A stretch of DNA of 64,000 bases from Oscillospiraceae bacterium (GCA_018385135.1 JAHAWY010000050.1:105464-169463), one strand, 5' to 3'; shown: positions 54,172 to 62,260, counted from the first letter of the stretch. Numbers and translations are program-made. The notes: generated by a model not told the origin, from the letters alone.

Positions 54172-55592
54172 AAAGTATTTACTTTAAAAACTTTTTGATG
54201 ACCTCCGTTCTGGTGTTTTTCAGCTTTTTGGTGCTGGCGACCAGCTTTGTTATTCTGGGGCGTGCCTTTGCACTGAACGAAAAGCGGGACAGTATCGCCC
54301 AGAACGCAGTTGAGGCGGCAAGTGTTGCGGGAGCGCTGAGCAATAACGGCAACCTTACCGGCTGGTATCTCCGCCTTGTTATTAGCTCAATTTCACGCAG
54401 TACGGGAAACCATATTATGATTGCCGATGTCGATGGAACGGTGGTTTCCGTCTCGGATATGGAGGCCGTATCGCCCTATATCGGCAAACATATAAACGAA
54501 GCGGTACTTGCGGAGATAGACAAAAACAAACGCTATCAGCAGATAACATCGCTTGACAATATATATAATGAAAGACCCTATTATGTTGTAGGTCTGCCGA
54601 TTATAACCAGCGGCAACGGTCGTATGGTGGGCTATGTTTTTGTTGGCTCGGACTGTACGGGTATCGTTAAGTCATGGGGTACGGCGTCTATGCTGTTTGC
54701 GGCGACCGCTATTGTGATTATGGCGTTGGCGCTGCTGATGAGTTACTTTACCTCAAAGCTTCAGGCAGAGCCGTTAAACGAAATGGCGGCGGCGGCGCAC
54801 CGCTTTGCTCACGGTGATTTTTCCGCCCGCGTTGCCGATACGGGGCGCGTGGACGAGATAGGCGCTCTGACGGCTTCTTTTAATACAATGGCGGAGTCCC
54901 TGGAAAAATCCGAGCAGCTCCGCAGCGATTTTATTGCAAACGTCTCGCACGAGCTTAAAACGCCTATGACGACGATCGCCGGCTTTGCAGACGGCATTTT
55001 GGACGGAACTATCCCCAAGGAGCAGCAGGAAAGATATCTGCAAGCGATCTCCAGCGAAACTAAGCGCCTTTCGCGTCTGGTTCGTCAGATGCTTGAAATG
55101 AGCCGCATCCAATCCACCGACGCGGCGCAGCTTCTCTCAACGAGCTTCAACATTTCCGAGGTTATCATGCGAACGCTGCTGACCTTTGAAACTAAGATAA
55201 CCGAGCGCGACCTCGACGTTGACATTCAGCTCCCGGAGGAGAGCATAGTTGTTCGCGGAAATGAGGACTCATACACGCAGGTTATTTACAATCTGCTGGA
55301 TAACGCCGTTAAGTTTTCCGAGCGCGGCTCAACACTGGGTATTGCTCTCTGGAAGCAGGAGGGCAGGGCGTATATCTCGGTAAAAAACCGTGGTGAAACG
55401 ATCTCGCCCGAGGAGCTGCCGTTTGTTTTTGACCGCTTCCGCAAAACGGATAAGTCCCGCAGTAAAGACCGTGACGGCGTGGGGCTGGGGCTTGCAATCG
55501 TGAAAACCATTCTCAACAACCATGAGGAGGATATCACCGTTACCAGCCGTGACGGAGTTACGGAATTTGTTTTTTCCGCAAAACTCAAGTAG
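54168..55592 (+). CDS. Sensor histidine kinase
   Basis: 474 residues. N-terminal helix, an extracytoplasmic sensor domain of about 140 residues with YNERPYYVVGLPI, a second helix (ATAIVIMALALLMSYF), and a HAMP domain. The H-box is FIANVSHELKTPMTTIAGFADG, the N-box VIYNLLDNAVKFS and the G-boxes DRFRKTDKSRSKDRDGVGLGLAIVK. It phosphorylates the upstream response regulator. The sensor part looks like a Cache/PAS-type fold; the signal is unknown. Confidence 0.95.
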   Translation: MKSIYFKNFLMTSVLVFFSFLVLATSFVILGRAFALNEKRDSIAQNAVEAASVAGALSNNGNLTGWYLRLVISSISRSTGNHIMIADVDGTVVSVSDMEAVSPYIGKHINEAVLAEIDKNKRYQQITSLDNIYNERPYYVVGLPIITSGNGRMVGYVFVGSDCTGIVKSWGTASMLFAATAIVIMALALLMSYFTSKLQAEPLNEMAAAAHRFAHGDFSARVADTGRVDEIGALTASFNTMAESLEKSEQLRSDFIANVSHELKTPMTTIAGFADGILDGTIPKEQQERYLQAISSETKRLSRLVRQMLEMSRIQSTDAAQLLSTSFNISEVIMRTLLTFETKITERDLDVDIQLPEESIVVRGNEDSYTQVIYNLLDNAVKFSERGSTLGIALWKQEGRAYISVKNRGETISPEELPFVFDRFRKTDKSRSKDRDGVGLGLAIVKTILNNHEEDITVTSRDGVTEFVFSAKLK

Positions 55593-55761
55593 CGAAAAGG
55601 AGCTTTGAGACTCGTCCGTATGTTCACAAACATTTCACAAAGTATTCATAACAAGGTCAAAAGTGTGAATTAACATATAGTCAAGCTCAAGGGAGAGAGC
55701 AGATCCCAAGAGCGAAAGACAGATTTCTCCCTCTCCTCTTATAATAATCCTCTCTCAAACG

Positions 55762-55792
55762 GTAAAGCACCAACCGGCGGTTGGTGCTTTAC
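55762..55792. terminator. Hairpin between the two-component system and mscS
   Basis: GTAAAGCACCAACC-GGC-GGTTGGTGCTTTAC, a 14-bp perfect stem between convergent genes, with a weak T-rich tail on the plus strand. Confidence 0.7.
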
Positions 55793-55806
55793 TATTTATC
55801 TGAGCA

Positions 55807-56619
55807 TCACTGAATGATATGGACGTTCAAATGCTCATAGGTCATTTGGATGCCGCGCTCGTTAAATACTTCTCTTACTTTTTCGTTTAGACTGAAATAT
55901 ACATCCCAATAATCCTCGGTTGCGACCCATGCGCGGACAACATATTCTATTGAGCTTTCCTTGTATGCCAAAAGTCCTACAAAGGGCTTCGCCGGCTCGT
56001 ATATTATCCTGCTGTCGGCATTAATGGCGGCAAGGAGAGCGTCTTTAACATCCTGCGTGGCGTCGTCATAGGAGGCGCTGAAAACAAGGTCTACGCGGCG
56101 CTTATCCTGGCTGGAGTAGTTGATGATTTTTGCGCCCGTTACTTGTCCGTTGGGAATATGGATTATCTTGTTGTCGATAGTAACAACGCTGGTATAAAAG
56201 AGCTTTACGTCCTTAACCGTACCGGAAGCACCGTCAAGCTCAACATAGTCTCCTGCGACAAAGGGCTTTGTGGTAAGGATGGTTATGCCGGAGAAAAGAT
56301 TTGTCATTACGCCCTGAACAGAAAGCGAAAGAGCAAGACCTGCAACACTCAGCAGGGCAATGAGGGAGGTAGTGTCGATGCCGAGCCGGTCAGCGATAAT
56401 GATGATGACGACTACCCAGAGAACGCATTTAACGGTGCTGCGCACAAAGCTTTTCACGCCTGCGTCAAGCTTGCTTGCGTCCAAAATGCGGTCAATGATG
56501 CGCAGAATGATTTTTATTACTATCAGACTGACTAGGAAGATTAAAACAATTGAAAGCAGCGACAATAAGCTGAAAGAGCCGATTGTTATGCGTGACAGGG
56601 TTTCGGTTATTTCGTTCAT
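55807..56619 (-). CDS. MscS-type small-conductance mechanosensitive channel
   Basis: 270 residues. Three hydrophobic segments are followed by the pore-lining helix LSVAGLALSLSVQGVMTNLFSGITI and the cytoplasmic beta domain KPFVAGDYVELDGASGTVKDV with IPNGQVTGAKIINYS. It releases solutes under osmotic downshock. Monocistronic and convergent with the sensor kinase. Confidence 0.93.
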   Translation of the reverse strand: MNEITETLSRITIGSFSLLSLLSIVLIFLVSLIVIKIILRIIDRILDASKLDAGVKSFVRSTVKCVLWVVVIIIIADRLGIDTTSLIALLSVAGLALSLSVQGVMTNLFSGITILTTKPFVAGDYVELDGASGTVKDVKLFYTSVVTIDNKIIHIPNGQVTGAKIINYSSQDKRRVDLVFSASYDDATQDVKDALLAAINADSRIIYEPAKPFVGLLAYKESSIEYVVRAWVATEDYWDVYFSLNEKVREVFNERGIQMTYEHLNVHIIQ

Positions 56620-56737
56620 AGAGCGGTTTACCTCCGTGTGATGAATTGAGTCGGTTTAGCCGACATACTGTGTATATTATAACAGATACAGGGGACTGAT
56701 TCGACTATATTTTGACATTTTTATTTTCTTTTTTGAC

Positions 56738-56765
56738 TTGACAAGCTCAGAATTTTTGGTATAAT
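56738..56765 (+). promoter_or_regulatory. Promoter of tRNA-Gly
   Basis: Consensus TTGACA and TATAAT with 16-bp spacing, about 33 bases upstream of the mature tRNA. The gap from mscS to the next coding gene (56620-57040) otherwise holds only this tRNA unit. Confidence 0.82.
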
Positions 56766-56798
56766 AAATCTCGTGTTCACGAGTTTGAAAGTAAATAT

Positions 56799-56874
56799 GC
56801 GGGCATAGCTCATTTGGCAGAGCGCCACCTTGCCAAGGTGGAGGTAGCGAGTTCGAATCTCGTTGCCCGCTCCA
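56799..56874 (+). tRNA. tRNA-Gly (anticodon GCC)
   Basis: 76 bases with a complete cloverleaf. Acceptor stem GCGGGCA/TGCCCGC, anticodon stem CCACC/GGTGG around TTGCCAA, T-loop TTCGAAT, encoded CCA. Confidence 0.97.
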
Positions 56875-56875
56875 G

Positions 56876-56906
56876 AAAAGGTTCATCCGAAAGGATGAGC
56901 CTTTTT
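56876..56906 (+). terminator. Terminator of tRNA-Gly
   Basis: AAAAGGTTCATCC-GAAA-GGATGAGCCTTTTT, a GNRA-capped stem with a T-run, directly after the CCA end. Confidence 0.9.
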
Positions 56907-57040
56907 GTATATCCGGGATTTCCGCAAGGCAAGCACCGTCTGTTTGTGCCGATGGCATTATGCGCCTGCGTATCGGTGGAACTTTTTTCATAAGCTGCCG
57001 TCTTATGACCATTAAAATGATCACTGCCAAGGAGACAGTT

Positions 57041-57811
57041 ATGAAAAAATGCTTATCACAATTACTTATATTAGTTTTGCTTCTGGGGCTTTCCGCCTGC
57101 GCCAAGACCCCTGTGCTTTCCGAGACTGTGCCTACCGTCAAGCCGATAAATATACTAAACGCGACGATCGCTGAGCTTGATGAGCAGACTATGCTGCTCG
57201 CCGGAAGCGACGTTTCCGCGGAAGCGGAGGATGTTTATATGGTGTCTACATCGGTTCAGGTATTTGACAAGGAGGGCAACGCGGCCGATGCGTCCATTTT
57301 ACGACCGGGCATGAGCATTACGCTTGAGTATGACGGCAATATAGCCGAAACCTACCCGATGCTTTTGCTGGGAGCAAAAAAAATATCGGTGATCAGCGAT
57401 GAGGGCGACCTCATAGGCTTTTACCGCGGCATTTTGCGCGAACTGATGGAGACTGACCCGGCACTGAATGAGGGTGCGGAAGTGATCGGCTTTGACTTTT
57501 CCGCGCTGGACAATCTGCGCGAGTCCGAGAAAGCGGCGCTCATGTATCTTGCTTCGCAAGACGCGGGGCTTGAATATGTCAGCGGCACGGCGGACGAGCT
57601 GACTGAGCTTGGCTATATCGATAAAAACAGAGGCGAATTTATAAACGGCGTTTTGATAGAGCTTGAAACCGCCGATGAAAAGAGTGAGAGCTTTACATTC
57701 TCCGTGTCCAAATGGCGCAGCGGAACGGGCGCGATAGGAAACGATAGCTGCCGGGCAAAGCGCCAAAACGGCGTTTGGAGCTATGAGCCGGGCACACAGT
57801 GGATATCTTGA
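57041..57811 (+). CDS. Lipoprotein of unknown function
   Basis: 256 residues from the ATG at 57041 with AAGGAGACAGTT upstream. Signal peptide with lipobox LSAC (cysteine 20). An N-terminal beta-rich part (about 40-120, PGMSITLEYDGNIAETYP) resembles small domains in other clostridial lipoproteins. The C-terminal part has FTFSVSKWRSGTGAIGNDSCRAKRQNGVWSYEPG, which looks like a conserved clostridial exported domain of unknown role. Composition is like the core genes. Confidence 0.78.
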   Translation: MKKCLSQLLILVLLLGLSACAKTPVLSETVPTVKPINILNATIAELDEQTMLLAGSDVSAEAEDVYMVSTSVQVFDKEGNAADASILRPGMSITLEYDGNIAETYPMLLLGAKKISVISDEGDLIGFYRGILRELMETDPALNEGAEVIGFDFSALDNLRESEKAALMYLASQDAGLEYVSGTADELTELGYIDKNRGEFINGVLIELETADEKSESFTFSVSKWRSGTGAIGNDSCRAKRQNGVWSYEPGTQWIS

Positions 57812-57881
57812 TTTATTAAGTAGTCCCTTTACTGCCGGTGCGCCAAGCGTGTATATCAACGCAAACAGCTTTTAGGCATAG

Positions 57882-57928
57882 AGAAACCCTCCTGACTACC
57901 TGTGATTAAATGGTCGGGAGGGTTTTTA
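57882..57928. terminator. Terminator between convergent lipoprotein and TfoX genes
   Basis: AAACCCTCC pairs with GGAGGGTTT (extended by GAC/GTC) and is followed by TTTTTAG on the plus strand. Confidence 0.75.
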
Positions 57929-58288
57929 GTTATATTCGGGATGTTTATACTGTCCATGCGTTTTCGTGTTTTTCCCATTTTTCTTCTTTGGTGCAGGCAG
58001 TTCATCGTACATTGCATTAAGCAATTCCATAAGAAACTCTCGGTTATCAACGTTTTCTACCGGAAGCATTTCTTTTGCCCCTTCATAAGGAAGCTCAGAT
58101 GCAGCATCCGGCATAAGCTCGATTGCCGCTTTCACCGGCTTTACAAGTAAACGGTCATCATAGATACCGCCAATAATTTTTCCTTGATAATAAATGATGT
58201 ATTCTCCCATCATTGCGCGATATGTAATGCCTTCTAAATCAGAAAGCTGTTCTAATATAAAATTCAGATAATCTTTACTTGATGCCAT
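57926..58288 (-). CDS. TfoX/Sxy N-terminal domain protein
   Basis: 120 residues. YLNFILEQLSDLEGITYRAMMGEYIIYYQGKIIGGIYDDRLLVKP is the TfoX_N pattern, followed by PYEGAKEMLPVENVDNREFL. In gamma-proteobacteria this domain belongs to competence regulators; the short Firmicutes proteins with only this domain have no known role. The C-terminal tail is Lys/His-rich. The gene is more AT-rich than the core and overlaps the remnant acetyltransferase gene by 14 bases. Confidence 0.88.
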   Translation of the reverse strand: MASSKDYLNFILEQLSDLEGITYRAMMGEYIIYYQGKIIGGIYDDRLLVKPVKAAIELMPDAASELPYEGAKEMLPVENVDNREFLMELLNAMYDELPAPKKKNGKNTKTHGQYKHPEYN

Positions 58289-58690
58289 TCTTTATCCACT
58301 GCTCCTTTGTCAGATAAGTAAAATGCTCTGTTCTTACATCTCCCATCAAAGCACAGGGTTTGTTTTCTTCGGTATGATGATATTCAAATCCACACTTTTC
58401 CTGACAGCGTTTTGATTTTTCATTTCCATCATAATAACCGCACCACATTGCTGTGCAGTCTAAATCCTCAAAAGCGTGTTTTTGTAATGCTCGCACTGCT
58501 TCAGGAATATATCCGTTTCCCCAGAAAGGGACACCTATCCAATAGCCTACTTCTATTTCTGTGTCACTGGCTTTTGTATGGGACTGTGCCGGTGGTATTA
58601 AACCAATACTTCCAATCGCACGATTATCTTCTTTTAAACAAACAGCATAGGTTTCATCAGTTGATAATGCTTTAATGGTGTTAGTCCTTT
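58275..58690 (-). pseudogene. GNAT acetyltransferase, 5'-truncated
   Basis: The C-terminal two-thirds of a RimJ/RimL-type N-acetyltransferase: ETYAVCLKEDNRAIGSIGL, the acetyl-CoA site EVGYWIGVPFWGNGYIPEA, then NEKSKRCQEKCGFEYH. About 45 residues of the normal N-terminus are missing. The open frame continues upstream to 58790, but those 35 residues are translated from the end of the RlmN/Cfr-like gene in another frame and match nothing in the GNAT family. Homology begins at the very stop codon of that gene (58681), so this marks the left junction of an insertion or deletion. It might still be expressed as a fusion. Confidence 0.7.
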
Positions 58691-59775
58691 CTTCGTTCAC
58701 GCATTTTGCTGGTTTTATTTCTGCTGGAATTATCTCTTGAACTGCATGAACTATTTTTTTTCGTCGAGCCACTGGTTTTTTTAGAAACATTAGAAGAATC
58801 AGTTCGGCGATTCAATTTGCTTACGAGTTGTCCGCACGCAGCTTTTATACTCCCACCGCGAGATTCTCTTATTTTCACAGTCAGTCCAACATCATTTAGT
58901 TTATCACGAAAAGCGACTAATTCTTGCTTATTAGGTCGTCTGACCACCTTACAATCAGTTTCGTTGTATTGAAGAAGATTTATAAGAACATTCTTGCCAC
59001 GAAACCATCTTCCCAACTGTTTTACATCGCTTAAGCGATCATTCAAGCCTGGAATTAATAAATACGCTATGGTAACAGTACGATTGTGTCTCTCAGAATA
59101 CGAAAGCGTTGACTGGACAACCTCCTCGATATCATAGCCCTTCATATGGGGCATAATATAGTTTCTTGTACGTTGATTTGTTGCATGCAAAGATAATGTG
59201 AGCTGGATTTTCAAATGCTCTTCCCTAATTTTTTTCATTTGGGGTAAAGGACCAGAGGTTGAGATGGTAATCCCGTCCGTTGGAAAGTTCAGACCTTTCC
59301 GATCTCTAAGAATATGAATCGCTTTAATCACATTGTCGTAATTAAACAGCGGTTCACCCATTCCCATAAATACAATCCGGTTTACTTTTCCGCTCACCAA
59401 AACAACCTGCTGAACTATTTCAGATGGGGTAAGATTCCTAATAAAACCGTTTTTACCAGAGGCACAAAAAATGCATCCGACAGGGCATCCAATCATGGTG
59501 CTTACACAAACGGTTGTGCCTGTCTTTCGTTTAATGCTGACGGTTTCTATACAGTAACCGTCAGACAATTCAAATGCATACTTTTGGGTGTCGGGACCGC
59601 GAAAGACTTCCTTAATCCTTATCGTGCTTTGCTTTTTTCCATTTGGGCCTGAATAAAGATTATGATAGAGTTTATCTGCTTGTTCTTCTCCAATTGTTTC
59701 TGCTACTTCAGAATATGTGAATCCATAAGGATCGCTATAAATATCTTCGAGTTGAAGATGAAGCTTGGTTCCCAC
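58681..59775 (-). CDS. RlmN/Cfr-family radical SAM methyltransferase with charged tail
   Basis: 364 residues from a GTG with GGAGG nine bases upstream. The radical-SAM cluster motif is CPVGCIFC (C97, C101, C104), then FMGMGEPLFNYDNV, ISTSG, LTLSLHATNQRTR and the methyl-relay cysteine in KAACGQL (about 315). RlmN methylates A2503 C2 of 23S rRNA and tRNA. Cfr methylates C8 and gives resistance to phenicols, lincosamides, oxazolidinones, pleuromutilins and streptogramin A. The protein has features of both and I cannot decide. The N-terminal accessory domain is short, and a 40-residue Ser/Lys/Arg tail is unusual. AT-rich, accessory; last gene of the NusG-led operon. Confidence 0.88.
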   Translation of the reverse strand: MGTKLHLQLEDIYSDPYGFTYSEVAETIGEEQADKLYHNLYSGPNGKKQSTIRIKEVFRGPDTQKYAFELSDGYCIETVSIKRKTGTTVCVSTMIGCPVGCIFCASGKNGFIRNLTPSEIVQQVVLVSGKVNRIVFMGMGEPLFNYDNVIKAIHILRDRKGLNFPTDGITISTSGPLPQMKKIREEHLKIQLTLSLHATNQRTRNYIMPHMKGYDIEEVVQSTLSYSERHNRTVTIAYLLIPGLNDRLSDVKQLGRWFRGKNVLINLLQYNETDCKVVRRPNKQELVAFRDKLNDVGLTVKIRESRGGSIKAACGQLVSKLNRRTDSSNVSKKTSGSTKKNSSCSSRDNSSRNKTSKMRERRKD

Positions 59776-59826
59776 GATAATCTACCTCCAATTAATCGTA
59801 ATAGCTATTTATTGAGCCAAAAGAAA

Positions 59827-60099
59827 TCAGTGTTCTTTTGAAGAGTTTTCTCTAAAAATATCGATTGAATTTAACATCTGTAGTGTTCGTTCATCATTAC
59901 TAAATACTGCATAGAGCGCTAAAAAAACAGTCCAACTCATGCTCTTTTTCCCATTCTCAATTGCGTTATAAGTTTGCCTCGAGATACCGATTCTCTCAGA
60001 AATGTCAGCTTGAGAAGCACCGATTCTTGCTCGCAACACAGGTAACTCAATTATTAGAGCGTCGATAAGTTCTCGCCTTTTGCTGCTTAATAGTTCCAT
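59827..60099 (-). CDS. Cro/C1-type HTH regulator
   Basis: 90 residues. The helix-turn-helix is LRARIGASQADISERIGISRQTYNAIENGKKSMSWTVFLAL (about 22-62), a typical Xre/Cro motif. GAAGGGAGATAACT precedes the ATG. It lies 38 bases after the NusG-like gene and 51 bases before the methyltransferase gene, so it is the middle gene of the operon and presumably a repressor or autoregulator of it. Confidence 0.9.
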   Translation of the reverse strand: MELLSSKRRELIDALIIELPVLRARIGASQADISERIGISRQTYNAIENGKKSMSWTVFLALYAVFSNDERTLQMLNSIDIFRENSSKEH

Positions 60100-60137
60100 A
60101 GTTATCTCCCTTCATATAAATTTACACTATCAAATAG

Positions 60138-60641
60138 CTACTTTTTTCCGTTGGTGTTGATTACATCACACGCAACCCAGCAAAAGCAATTGGCATTAAA
60201 CAGTTGCAATTCAATTTTAGCTCTCTTTTTGCGGTAATCAATATGGCGGACCACACCATTACATTCAGCAAACAACGGATCGTCAATGTGTATTACATCT
60301 CCGATTTGTATTATTCTAATCGCCTTAATCAGGCCATCGGTTTCAAAAATCTTGTTTGCAAATAAACGGTCATAACCTTGAAGGCAGAAACCGCACTCAG
60401 GGCAACCAAGCGCTCTTATTACGCCTTCGACCATCATAGCGGATAAATCAACAGGTTCAGATGAATATACAAAGACATATCCCGGAAGCAAGTCAAATAG
60501 AATATCAATATTCTTTCCCTGCCTTCTTTGGCGCTTGATTATTTTTGGTGATAACGCTCTATGAATTCCAGCCTTTTCTAAAGCATTTGCGACCTGCTGA
60601 CATTTCTTGGTTTCGCAGAACAAACAATAACAGTAATTCAT
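60138..60641 (-). CDS. Specialised NusG paralog (LoaP-like antiterminator)
   Basis: 167 residues from the ATG at 60641 with GGAG nine bases upstream; the frame extends 27 codons further into the leader hairpin without a good site. The NusG N-terminal domain (about 1-80) has YCYCLFCETKKCQQVANALEKAG, SPKIIKRQRRQGKNI and LLPGYVFVYS. The KOW part (about 110-165) has IQIGDVIHIDDPLFAECNGVVRHIDYRKKRAKIELQL. This is the layout of LoaP-type paralogs, which let RNA polymerase read through terminators in specific long operons. The linker holds a CPECGFC motif, which could bind metal. First gene of its operon. Confidence 0.82.
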   Translation of the reverse strand: MNYCYCLFCETKKCQQVANALEKAGIHRALSPKIIKRQRRQGKNIDILFDLLPGYVFVYSSEPVDLSAMMVEGVIRALGCPECGFCLQGYDRLFANKIFETDGLIKAIRIIQIGDVIHIDDPLFAECNGVVRHIDYRKKRAKIELQLFNANCFCWVACDVINTNGKK

Positions 60642-60658
60642 TTGGGTAAGCTCCGCCA

Positions 60659-60692
60659 TTAGTCGAATCATTCGGCGAAGCAATTCGACTAA
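60659..60692 (-). promoter_or_regulatory. Leader hairpin just ahead of the NusG-like gene
   Basis: On the minus strand TTAGTCGAAT and ATTCGACTAA form a perfect 10-bp stem, with an inner TTC-GCC-GAA stem. It ends about five bases before the ribosome site of the NusG-like gene. No T-run follows, so it is not a terminator on this strand. It could be a recognition element for the NusG paralog or a translation control element. Confidence 0.5.
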
Positions 60693-60860
60693 AAAATCGT
60701 ACTTTATATTCAAACTAAGCATTATTACAGCAAGCCACTGATAATATGCGATAGTTTTGCCTCATTGGTTGGTTCACAAATCGATAAAAACAGTTCTTTG
60801 AACCATCGATGATGCGAATTCGTCGTCCACCGCAGATATTTGCAACACCAGCCTATTATC

Positions 60861-60889
60861 ATTATATCATTTGTCGCCGAGGTTGTCAA
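60861..60889 (-). promoter_or_regulatory. Consensus promoter of the NusG-HTH-methyltransferase operon
   Basis: Perfect TTGACA and TATAAT with 17-bp spacing on the minus strand. Transcription would start near 60854, leaving a leader of about 210 bases before the first ATG. The stretch 60642-60860 holds no credible gene; 60890-61010 runs into the HsdR junction. Confidence 0.85.
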
Positions 60890-61010
60890 TTTGTTGCCGT
60901 AGTTGACGAGCATTTTTTGTACCATTTTTTCAAGGAATAACTCTTGATGCTGTGCCCACCAGTCAGGAAAAGACATTATTCCACTGTTCTTCTAACATGG
61001 TCTTCATTTG

Positions 61011-62089
61011 TGCATGTGGTGAGTTGGCGAAGCAGCATGAAGAACAAGGAACTTGACCTGCTGATCGTGGTCAATATGTTCCTGACCGGCTTTGACGCCA
61101 CGACGCTGAATACGCTGTGGGTGGATAAAAACCTGAAAATGCACGGCCTGATTCAGGCCTATTCTCGCACAAACCGCATTCTCAATTCCATCAAGGTATT
61201 CGGCAACATCGTTTGCTTCCGCAATCTGCAAAAGCGCACCGACGATGCAATTTCTCTGTTTGGCGATAAGGAAGCGGGCGGTATCGTCCTGATGCGTGGC
61301 TATAAGGATTACTACTTTGGCTACGAGGATGTCGACGGAAAATATCACCCCGGCTACCAGGATATGATTGAGGAACTGACAACGAAATTCCCGCTGACAG
61401 AGGAACGCATTACCGGCGAACAGCGGCAGAAGGAGTTTATTGTTCTGTTCGGTGCGATTTTGCGTATGCGCAACCTTCTGACTTCCTTTGACGAATTTGC
61501 CGGAAGCGAAATTTTGAGCGAGCGGGATTTTCAGGATTATCTTGGCCGCTATCAGGACTTACGGGATGAGTGGAAAAACCGCAAGCCCGGTGGCGAAAAA
61601 GAGGACATCACCGATGACATCGTTTTTGAAATCGAACTGATCAAGCAGATCGAGATCAATATAGATTACATCCTGCTTTTGGTGCAGAAATACCACGATT
61701 CTCACTGCGATGACAAGGAAGTGCTTATCACAATCCTCAAAGCAGTGGACGCCAGTCCTGAACTGCGCAGTAAGAAGGCGTTGATCGAAACCTTCATTGC
61801 TGGAATCAACGATGTATCAGATGTGATGCTGGAATGGCGTACCTTTGTCGCCGAAGAAAAAGAACGGCAGCTTGTCGCAATCATTCAGGAGGAAAACCTG
61901 AAAGACGACGAGACTCGCCGCTTTATGGAGAGCGCCTTCCGTGACGGCTCTGTCAAAACGACAGGCACGGATATTGACCGGCTGATGCCGCCAATCTCCC
62001 GCTTCGGCGGTGGAAACCGTGCAGCAAAGAAGCAGACCATCATTGATAAACTGAAGGGTTTCTTCGATCGATTCTTCGGCATCGGATAA
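61011..62089 (+). pseudogene. hsdR: Type I restriction enzyme R subunit, C-terminal fragment
   Basis: About 350 residues of the C-terminal part of HsdR: LDLLIVVNMFLTGFDATTLNTLWVDKNL, AYSRTNRILNS and GNIVCFRNLQKRTDDAISLFGDKEAGGIV (end of the second helicase domain), then the helical C-terminal region ending in IDKLKGFFDRFFGIG. The nuclease domain, Walker motifs and most of the motor are missing. The open frame starts at 60944, but the first 25 or so residues do not match the family. HsdM and HsdS are not in the window. The remnant lies next to the cassette and is probably not functional. Confidence 0.85.
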
Positions 62090-62139
62090 ATGGGTCTTAG
62101 GGTGTCCCTAACGAGGCCTTTTGCGCAGTTCGGCAGAAC

Positions 62140-62240
62140 GGAGTAAAAAGGCACTGCTCGCTAAGATGACACAGGCATCGGGAGCAGCCGTACTGCTTTG
62201 GCTCCGATAGGAGTAAAAACAGTCTGCTCGCTAAGATAAT
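62140..62240. repeat. Pair of 31-bp imperfect direct repeats, 70 bp apart
   Basis: Units at 62140-62170 and 62210-62240 share GGAGTAAAAA, then four variable bases, then CTGCTCGCTAAGAT. The second unit also contains the inverted pair AGTCTGC/GCAGACT. They lie between the hsdR remnant and tnpV, which fits a binding site or end of a mobile element. Confidence 0.6.
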
Positions 62241-62260
62241 GCAGACTATTTCAGCGCAAC

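Larger units (their letters stand above)
58681..60910 (-). mobile_element. Putative inserted cassette: NusG paralog - HTH - radical SAM methyltransferase
   Basis: Three genes in one operon from a consensus promoter, all more AT-rich than the core. They are bounded on the left by an acetyltransferase gene that has lost its 5' end exactly at the last stop codon, and on the right by an HsdR gene that has lost its 5' two-thirds. No integrase or terminal repeats are visible in the cassette, so the mechanism is unknown and the limits are approximate. Confidence 0.45.

Noticed and set aside
56799..56874. tRNA-Gly as attachment site of the accessory region
   Set aside because: No integrase and no repeat of the tRNA 3' end was noticed downstream, and a core-like lipoprotein gene lies between.
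58681..59775. Firm call of a Cfr resistance gene
   Set aside because: The shared RlmN/Cfr motifs do not separate C2 from C8 methylation by eye; a tree or activity test is needed.
60725..60976. 83-codon open frame on the minus strand upstream of the NusG-like gene
   Set aside because: It starts upstream of the consensus promoter and runs through it, has no ribosome site or family match, and covers the leader.
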